Source: Tychonema litorale BBK16
GTDB lineage: Bacteria > Cyanobacteriota > Cyanobacteriia > Cyanobacteriales > Microcoleaceae
Assembly (NCBI RefSeq): GCF_021648855.1
Contig: NZ_JAKJHX010000106.1
Location: forward strand, 1 to 15,096
DNA length: 15,096 nucleotides
Direction: 5' to 3'
The position numbers and the translations under genes are program-made. This document shows, in pieces, positions 7,361-12,873 of this stretch; the first letter of the stretch is position 1, and each line of letters opens with the position of its first letter. The notes beneath the pieces are model-generated. The model was not told the origin of the DNA. It searched no databases and saw only the letters and a list, made by a program, of their open reading frames with translations.

Positions 7361-7752
7361 ACTTTCAACAAACCTGATTTAATAGTTTCCAATAAATCGA
7401 CTTCTGACCAAGGTTTAGATAAGCATTTATGGATATTTGCCTGTTGTTTTGCTCGATCGATCGCTAATTTGTCTGCTTGACCAGTCAGCATAATCTTAAT
7501 CATATTGGGGAATTGCTCGTGAATCCGAATCAGCAATTCATCTCCCTTCATACCGGGCATTAACCAATCAGAAATAATTACAATAACGCTGACATCATCG
7601 TCATTTAGTTCATTGATTAACTCAACAGCCTCCTCAGCATCCTCAGCCACTTCATAGATGTAGGTATCGCCAAATTCTGCTGATAGCTGCGTTCTCAGAC
7701 TGTTCAACACCATTCTCTCATCATCAACACACAAAATAACTGGTTTAGACAC
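7357..7752 (-). CDS. Single-domain response regulator coupled to adenylate cyclase
   Basis: A 131-residue stand-alone REC domain with CVDDE (D10/D11), phospho-acceptor D62 (IISDWLMPG), T90 (LTGQ) and K113 (SKPW). There is no output domain. It starts with GTG at 7752, preceded by GGAT and an A-run; the paralogue at 2533-2928 has ATG at the equivalent place and the same length, with about 69% identity by hand count. Its TGA overlaps the ATG of the REC-PAS-cyclase as ATGA, so the pair forms an operon with coupled translation. The likely role is phosphate relay or partner binding that tunes the cyclase, but no cognate kinase is intact in this half of the block: the kinase piece just upstream is broken. 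A possible promoter lies about 115 bp upstream. Confidence 0.92.
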   Translation of the reverse strand: MSKPVILCVDDERMVLNSLRTQLSAEFGDTYIYEVAEDAEEAVELINELNDDDVSVIVIISDWLMPGMKGDELLIRIHEQFPNMIKIMLTGQADKLAIDRAKQQANIHKCLSKPWSEVDLLETIKSGLLKV

Positions 7753-7864
7753 TTTTTTTATCCTTAATATTTTATCTTGTTTGCGGCTGCATCAGTATGA
7801 TAAGTCGCGATCGATCGCAAATACTTGAAGTTAAGCAATCTCAGGCTTTTAAGATCACTATCCG

Positions 7865-7906
7865 ATTATACAATGACCAAAACAGGAAATTCGGGAAATC
7901 TTTCCC
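7865..7906 (-). promoter_or_regulatory. Putative promoter with palindrome upstream of the regulator-cyclase pair
   Basis: On the minus strand TATAAT (7870-7865) is preceded by TG one base back, and lies about 113 bases before the GTG at 7752. No good -35 hexamer is visible. A perfect palindrome, GGGAAA-TC-TTTCCC (7893-7906), lies immediately upstream of where a -35 would be, a plausible activator site. Found by eye only. Confidence 0.35.
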
Positions 7907-7971
7907 ATGCCCATCCCGGATCTGCACTTCGTTCGACTCTCGCGAGTGATTTTTAATTAACCTGAGTTAGT

Positions 7972-8078
7972 TATATAGCAATCCTAAATCATTTGTGAAT
8001 TTCTTACTCCCTCCCCTTGGTAAGAGGAGGGTTGGGGTGGGGTAAAAATTTTAGGACTCGTGCAAGGATTGCTATATA
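7972..8078. mobile_element. MITE, 107 bp with 14-bp perfect terminal inverted repeats
   Basis: The ends are TATATAGCAATCCT (7972-7985) and AGGATTGCTATATA (8065-8078), perfect inverted complements. The interior holds CTCCCTCCCC and GGGTTGGGGTGGGG tracts of a type common in cyanobacterial short mobile repeats. It has no coding capacity. The outer TA at each end fits a TA target duplication, as expected for IS630/mariner-type mobilisation (inference). It lies exactly at the 3' border of recognisable kinase sequence, and the surviving ORF reads through it to a TAG inside the far terminal repeat. Confidence 0.8.
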
Positions 8079-8601
8079 TCGCCTCTGATTGGCAGAAAAA
8101 CATTGCGATGCCTCTTTTTAATTCGGACAATTTGTAAGCGTTTTCTAAGAGGTTCCCACTATCAGGTCTTTGCAGCAGGGGAACAAAAGCGTCAATTTCA
8201 TCATAAACCCCCATCATCACTAGGCGATCGGCAACAGTATCGGCATTATCAATCTCTAACTCTTGGAGTTGACTCCTTAAAGCTCTCTTCAATTTGCGTT
8301 CTTCTTTGGTTGATAGTGTTGCTTCTTGTTGGAGCGATCGCTGAAGTAATTCTAAGAAATTATTCCCTACTTCTGGGGAGAGAGATTGAAACAGTGTCGG
8401 TAACTGTTCTAGGGTTTGATCTAAGAATTTAGACACATTTCCCGCTGAAGAACGAATCTCACCCAAGGGTGTATTAACTTCGTGAGCAACTCCAGCCACA
8501 AGTTGTCCTAAAGCAGCCATTTTTTCTGATTGAATCAGTCCTTCTTGGGTGGCTTCGAGTTGTTGGAGAGTATCGCTGAGTTCTTGATTTTTGGAGTGCA
8601 A
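7984..8601 (-). pseudogene. Broken histidine kinase (H-box and linker only)
   Basis: The open frame (205 codons from a TTG at 8601) aligns closely with residues about 296-465 of the REC-PAS-kinase at 3063-4973. It has KNQEL, the H-box ([11 protein letters not shown]), the inserted module [18 protein letters not shown] and [10 protein letters not shown]. After that point similarity fades within about 25 bases and the frame enters the MITE; the last 35 or so residues are MITE-encoded. There is no ATPase domain, so it cannot autophosphorylate. Upstream the frame is open to about 8690, but codons before KNQEL show no REC or PAS similarity and there is no ATG, so the N-terminal half is also gone. 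It sits between rnhB and the regulator-cyclase pair. A translated phosphotransfer-only fragment is conceivable, but loss at both ends favours a pseudogene. Confidence 0.8.
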
Positions 8602-8785
8602 ATCTGCACCCTGTTTAACTGTCGCTTTTTTCTGACTGGTTCTGGACTGAAAGGACTTTAAAACAAAAAACTCGAATATTACTAATTACAGAATGATTTA
8701 ATATTATTACTTTCCCTACTTTTTTGGAGTTTAGACTAAGCACAAATTGACTCAGCATGAGCTGATGAGTATTTGCTATAACTAA

Positions 8786-9580
8786 CTATTTTCGGCAAGG
8801 GCTAAATGACACCCGGTGAAATACAGACACGCCGTAACGCTCCAATGCCAATTTATGTTTAGCATTACCATATCCCTTATTGTTTGTCAAGTCATATTCA
8901 GGATACTTAACAGCCAAACGGATGATTAATTCATCGCGCCAAACTTTGGCGACAATACTAGCAGCGGCAATTTGGATCGATCGCGCATCACCCTTCACCA
9001 TCGTCTCTTGCTCGATCGCCAAATTAGGAATTCTCTGATTGCCATCAACCAAACACAAATCAGGAGTAACCTTCAGCTTCAGAATCGCCCGCTTCATCGC
9101 CAACAAAGAAGCCTGCAAAATATTGAGGCGATCGATCTCCCGCACCGAAGCCACACCAATCTGACAGTCAACAGCCACAGCCCGGATTTTCACAGCTAAC
9201 CGACTGCGGGCTGTGGCGCTCAACTGCTTGCTATCTCGCACCCCGCAACTTGCCAACTCATCAAGAAGTTCGATCGGCAAAATGCAAGCTGCCGCCACCA
9301 CAGGGCCGAATAAAGCCCCCCGTCCGACTTCATCCACGCCTGCAATGATCTGGGAGGGGGAGTGGGCAGAGGAAGGGGGGGACAGGGGGACAGGGAGGGG
9401 GGGAGAGGCAGAGGAAGAGGAAGAGGGAGAGAGGGGGAGAGGCAGATAAAAAGAGGGGAAGAGAGTAAAAATTTCTATCTCTTCCTTCTTCCTTCTTCCT
9501 GAAGCGTTCCCTGAGCCGAGTCGAAGGGCCTTCTTCCTGAAGCGTTCCCTGAGCGGAGTCGAAGGGCCTTCTTCCTTCAT
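8786..9580 (-). CDS. rnhB: Ribonuclease HII with repeat-derived N-terminal extension
   Basis: 264 residues. The catalytic domain (about 78-264) is full length for the family and cleaves RNA in RNA-DNA hybrids and at misincorporated ribonucleotides. Active-site acids are D83 and E84 (GVDEVGRGALFGP), the Asp of LVDGN and the Asp of the KVWRDE segment; KGDARSIQIAAASIVAK and NNKGYG are family motifs. The ATG at 9580 is one base after the rne TGA, and no ATG, GTG or TTG lies in frame between it and the catalytic domain, so this start is forced unless a rare codon is used. Residues 1 to about 76 have no RNase H similarity. They are encoded by two 38-bp repeats and a C-rich tract, giving Pro/Ser-rich low complexity. 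The rne-rnhB order is familiar in cyanobacteria and co-transcription is expected. A degenerate copy of its 3' end lies at 5317-5475. Confidence 0.92.
   Translation of the reverse strand: MKEEGPSTPLRERFRKKALRLGSGNASGRRKKEEIEIFTLFPSFYLPLPLSPSSSSSASPPLPVPLSPPSSAHSPSQIIAGVDEVGRGALFGPVVAAACILPIELLDELASCGVRDSKQLSATARSRLAVKIRAVAVDCQIGVASVREIDRLNILQASLLAMKRAILKLKVTPDLCLVDGNQRIPNLAIEQETMVKGDARSIQIAAASIVAKVWRDELIIRLAVKYPEYDLTNNKGYGNAKHKLALERYGVSVFHRVSFSPCRK
9351..9447. repeat. Polypurine G-rich low-complexity tract inside rnhB
   Basis: Nearly 100 bases of the + strand are almost all purines, with runs of 5, 6, 5 and 7 G. In the rnhB mRNA this is C-rich and encodes the Pro/Ser-rich stretch (PLPLSPSSSSS and similar) ahead of the catalytic domain. 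The G-run spacing would allow G-quadruplex formation in the + strand DNA (inference). Confidence 0.8.
9491..9575. repeat. Two tandem 38-bp repeats at the rnhB 5' end
   Basis: The units are 9491-9528 and 9529-9566, identical except for one C/G difference (GAGCCGAG versus GAGCGGAG), with a 9-base start of a third unit at 9567-9575. Each contains CCTGAGC-GAGTCGAAGGG, which resembles dispersed cyanobacterial repeats. As 38 is not divisible by 3, the two copies are read in different frames in rnhB. Confidence 0.85.
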
Positions 9581-9581
9581 T

Positions 9582-11843
9582 TCACTCGTCCAATAGAGCA
9601 GACGAGCGGCGACGGCGACGGCGATTGACTGCTGGTTCCTCTGGTTCTTCCGGTTGAATTGTTTCCTCCGGTTGAATTAATTCATCAGATTCCATTAATT
9701 CGATCGCCTCTTCGCTCATTTCAGACATGGACGAAATTGGGTCAAAGTCATCGATGTCGTCGATCGGACTTTCATCGTAAATTTCCGTTTCAGCATCCTC
9801 GGAAAATATAGGAGAAAATACAGGTTCAACTACAGACATTTCTGCATAATAATCCTGTTCCCCATCATCATCCGGTTGCGCCCTCGGTTCAAATTCAAGT
9901 TCTAGCTGCTCAAAAGGCGGCTTAGTTGGGGTCTCTCCCGGCATTGTGACTGAAATGATCGCATTTTTCGGATTTTTGAGACTACGATTTGTCAGCACCA
10001 AAGGAGAAACGCCCATCACAGCATAAACATCCTGCTCCTCAGCCGTCATTTCTACCGAAATGACTTCTGGAGGCTCCACCATTGGCTTCATCAACTCCGA
10101 CTTGGTGGGACGCACCCGCTCAAAATCTTCGCGCCTCCCAACAGTCGCCATATTGACCAATCCGAAGCCCTCGGAAGCAGCCCTGATGCCGGGGGGTGCG
10201 AGATATTCGGCTCTCGATTCTGCAACAGGTGCGATGATTGTTGTATTCGGTAGCCGCAACTTGCTGCGTACTGGTTCCTCTTCCACCGGTAGTCCAAAAG
10301 CCTCTTCTCCAATCCGGCGACGACGGCGGCGACGAGTACCATTCCCCAAATCTTGATAACTGGGATGGTTGAGCAAGTCCAAAGGGGAAGCATTACCACC
10401 GGTCTCAAAATCCAAGCTTTCGTTTTGAGGTTCCCAAGGAGCGCGCTGGGGTTCAAGGGAGCGTTCTTCCCGCACTGGTGAAGGAGTTGCAGTGGCTACA
10501 GGGGCTAAAGTGCGTCGCTCCAATCCTTCTGGCAAATTTAATAAAACGCGGTTTGAGGTGGCGGAGGTGCGATCGCCCGATTCTCGGACTGCTGGGGCCA
10601 TTTCCTCTTCGCCAGGGAGTTGCACCAAATGACCCAACCCGTTGCAAGTAGGGCAAGTGTGGCCGAACAATTCGTAAATATTTTGACCTTGGCGCTTGCG
10701 AGTCAGTTCTACCAGTCCGAGCTCTGAAAGTTGGGCGATTTGTGGTCGAGCTTTGTCAGCCCTGAGAGCTTTATTGAAGTGTTCCAACACCTGCAACTGA
10801 TCGCGACGGGACTCCATGTCAATAAAGTCAACAATAATTACCCCAGCAATATTTCGCAATCGCAGTTGTCTAGCGATTTCTGTTGCAGCTTCGCAATTTG
10901 TCCAGAGTACAGTTTCTCGTGCCGTGGCCGATCGAGTAAACGAACCAGAGTTGACATCAATCACCGTCAATGCTTCCGTCGGCTCAATGATCACATAACC
11001 GCCGGAAGGCAAATCTACTCTCGGTCTGAGGGCTTCTCTAATCGCAGCATTGACCCGGAAAAATTCTAAAATCGGGGCGCGCTCTCGATGATGATCGATC
11101 AAAACTCCCGCAGGCAGTTTACCACCGTTCCAGCTCATCAACTGCTGTTTGACACGCTTAATCCCATTTTGCGAATCCACCACAATCCGATTCACATCAC
11201 CGCTGAACATATCCCGCAGCACCCGCTGGATGAAATCATCATCTCGGTTGAGGAGTGCCGGTGCTCGCGTCGTACCGCCTTCAATTTGAACAGATTCCCA
11301 CTGTTTTTGCAGGACTTCCAAATCTTCCATGATGGCTTCTTCCGTCTGGGCTTCAGCTTCGGTGCGTACCAAAAGTCCCATCCCGGCTGGTTTGACCAAA
11401 ATAGCCAGGGCTCTGAGGCGGTTGCGCTCGGCTTCTGACTTGATTCGGCGGGACAAATTGACTCCCCGTCCGTAGGGCATCAGCACCAAATAGCGACCGG
11501 GCAGGGTAATATTGCCTGTCAGTCGAGGGCCTTTACTGCCCGTGGGTTCTTTCATTACCTGTACGAGAACTTTTTGCTGTGGGGTCAAAAGTTCTGTAAT
11601 TGCTCCTGCCGATCGCTTGAGTCGCAGTGGGCCGAGGTCTGTAACGTGCATGAACCCGTTGCGTTCTGGATCGCCGATATTGACGAAGGCGGCATCTATC
11701 CCAGGCAATACGTTTTCGACAATTCCCAAGTAAATATCACTAACTTGGTGGCTACCTGTGGCTACGACGAGTTCTTGAATTTGATCTTCTGAAAAGACGG
11801 CAGCAATCCGATGCTGCTCTGCTATCACTATCTGCTTAGTCAT
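9582..11843 (-). CDS. rne: Ribonuclease E (RNase E/G family)
   Basis: 753 residues; endoribonuclease for mRNA decay and RNA processing. The N-terminal catalytic half (1 to about 410) contains the S1 region (from about 35, YLGIVENVLPGIDAAFVNIG) and the DNase I-like centre with magnesium-binding D296 (VIDVNSGSFT) and D339 (IVDFIDME). These are 43 apart, as are E. coli D303 and D346. The Zn-link CPTC is C397/C400. The non-catalytic tail (411-753) is acidic and disordered-looking, with an internal run of seven Arg and a terminal NRRRRRRSSALLDE. Cyanobacterial RNase E ends in a conserved Arg-rich nonapeptide reported to bind PNPase. There are no E. coli-type RhlB or enolase sites that I can recognise. 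The start is supported by GAGGA (11850-11854), 6 bases before the ATG. The stop is one base before rnhB. A 1 kb non-coding leader precedes it, which fits autoregulation by leader cleavage (inference). Confidence 0.96.
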   Translation of the reverse strand: MTKQIVIAEQHRIAAVFSEDQIQELVVATGSHQVSDIYLGIVENVLPGIDAAFVNIGDPERNGFMHVTDLGPLRLKRSAGAITELLTPQQKVLVQVMKEPTGSKGPRLTGNITLPGRYLVLMPYGRGVNLSRRIKSEAERNRLRALAILVKPAGMGLLVRTEAEAQTEEAIMEDLEVLQKQWESVQIEGGTTRAPALLNRDDDFIQRVLRDMFSGDVNRIVVDSQNGIKRVKQQLMSWNGGKLPAGVLIDHHRERAPILEFFRVNAAIREALRPRVDLPSGGYVIIEPTEALTVIDVNSGSFTRSATARETVLWTNCEAATEIARQLRLRNIAGVIIVDFIDMESRRDQLQVLEHFNKALRADKARPQIAQLSELGLVELTRKRQGQNIYELFGHTCPTCNGLGHLVQLPGEEEMAPAVRESGDRTSATSNRVLLNLPEGLERRTLAPVATATPSPVREERSLEPQRAPWEPQNESLDFETGGNASPLDLLNHPSYQDLGNGTRRRRRRRIGEEAFGLPVEEEPVRSKLRLPNTTIIAPVAESRAEYLAPPGIRAASEGFGLVNMATVGRREDFERVRPTKSELMKPMVEPPEVISVEMTAEEQDVYAVMGVSPLVLTNRSLKNPKNAIISVTMPGETPTKPPFEQLELEFEPRAQPDDDGEQDYYAEMSVVEPVFSPIFSEDAETEIYDESPIDDIDDFDPISSMSEMSEEAIELMESDELIQPEETIQPEEPEEPAVNRRRRRRSSALLDE

Positions 11844-12216
11844 TCAATTTCCTCGAAAAAATTGTCGGCAAGTTCCAGACACCTACGCTGAATAGTGCCT
11901 TTCACTTTGATTTTAATTAGTAGTAGCTTCAAGAGTTATTAGCTGTGACTTAGTTATGAGTTATGCTTCGCAGAATTAGCTGGAAGATAGAAATAAGGAC
12001 GCTTTTAGTGAGTTATCAATATTAAATTTTGATTTGTGAATTACGAATTCTTTCACTCAAAATTCAATCGTTACAACTCTTGATTTGAATTCAGCGAATC
12101 AATTCAGTGACACCGTACCAATTTCCTAACACACAACTCTACACAAAAAACTGATAACTCCGGGAAGTGGTGGTTAAGGGCTGGTTTCGAGGGAAAGTAA
12201 GAAGTACAGAGGCCTG

Positions 12217-12341
12217 GTAGGGACATGGCAGTGCCGTGTAGTAGGTAGGGACACGGCACTGCCGTGTCCTCTAGTCCCGTAGGGACACGGCACTGCCGTG
12301 TCCTCTAGTCCCGTAGGGACACGGCACTGCCGTGTCCCTAC
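12217..12341. repeat. Array of four palindromic repeats, 34-bp period
   Basis: Copies begin at 12217 (diverged: ACATGGCAGTGCCGTGT), 12245, 12279 and 12313. The last three are spaced exactly 34 bp, joined by CTCTAGTCCC. The complete copy (12313-12341) is a perfect 13-bp stem, GTAGGGACACGGC / GCCGTGTCCCTAC, around a 3-base loop. Half-copies occur at 2971-2999 and 5494-5520. Confidence 0.92.
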
Positions 12342-12618
12342 AGCCGTCTGCTTGTGCGATCAGCGGATTGCACTCAACTGAATTCAGCTTGCCATTCGAC
12401 TGCGATTTCCCTCAACTACCGGCCCTAAAACAAAGATCTATGGTTGAACAGTCTGTAAACCAATAGTCAAATGCGAACAATGAGGTTTACTTTGCAGGTA
12501 TGAATCTGACAGGCTGAACTATGACAACCTCTATCCCATCAATAAGCGCATTTGGGACTGCTTTCCTCTGAAATACTCACAGAGTAGCTGGAACCATGAA
12601 ATTTTCGAGTAGGCGACG

Positions 12619-12697
12619 ATCGACTTTGCTGTCGAACGATCGACTGAATTGCGAAATCTAGCTGTGAACAAGCTCCTAGGAGTTTGGCGCTAGATTT
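12619..12697. promoter_or_regulatory. Inverted-repeat structures in the rne upstream region
   Basis: AAATCTAGC (12654-12662) and GCTAGATTT (12689-12697) form a 9-bp stem. Between them lies the palindrome CTCCTAGGAG (12673-12682), giving a branched stem. A smaller hairpin, TCGAC/GTCGA (12620-12624 / 12631-12635), lies beside it. If transcribed as rne leader this could be an RNase E autoregulatory element. No family match is claimed. Confidence 0.35.
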
Positions 12698-12823
12698 AGC
12701 GAAGAATTTACAAAAAGGCTTGAAGTCTTGAACAGAAGCAGTTTGCACCCAGCCCGCGTTGCTGGTTGACTGAACTACAAGCGACTAATCGCGATCGAGC
12801 CGTCCTGACTTCCATAACAAGCA

Positions 12824-12829
12824 ATTATA
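12824..12829 (-). promoter_or_regulatory. Possible -10 element for rne
   Basis: A consensus TATAAT on the minus strand, about 50 bp past the radical SAM stop codon and about 980 bp before rne. It is flanked by a small inverted repeat (CAAGC/GCTTG). No clear -35. Assignment is by eye. Confidence 0.3.
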
Positions 12830-12873
12830 GCTTGATACTCCGGTGGAATAACTCTGCCTTCGACTTTTCTATC

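Larger units (their letters stand above)
11844..12873 (-). other. Long non-coding region upstream of rne
   Basis: This 1,030-bp gap lies between the stop of the radical SAM gene and the rne ATG. From the rne side it holds GAGGA at 11850-11854, an AT-rich stretch with no recognisable feature (about 11880-12210), the palindromic array (12217-12341), a structured stretch (12619-12697) and a possible -10 (12824-12829). I see no convincing gene. If the -10 is used, the rne mRNA would carry a leader of nearly 1 kb including the hairpin array. Long rne leaders that mediate autoregulation are known in bacteria. Confidence 0.55.

Noticed and set aside
8752..8765. TCAGC-ATGA-GCTGA hairpin just after rnhB as an intrinsic terminator
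   Set aside because: The stem is only 5 bp and no T-run follows in the transcription direction.
9213..9449. 78-codon + strand ORF rich in Gly/Glu
   Set aside because: It is the antisense of rnhB and its purine-rich tract; the RNase HII motifs on the other strand are decisive.
10060..10456. Overlapping ORFs of 98 and 121 codons on both strands within rne
   Set aside because: They are alternative frames of the Arg/acid-rich rne tail; composition follows from the rne codons and no independent motifs are seen.
12217..12341. CRISPR array
   Set aside because: Three copies have a 34-bp period, but the joiner is the same each time, so there are no unique spacers, and no cas gene is present.
12539..12748. 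69-codon minus-strand ORF upstream of rne
   Set aside because: It coincides with inverted-repeat structure, has Ser/Lys-rich composition without domain features and no Shine-Dalgarno I can see. Better explained as untranslated rne upstream sequence.
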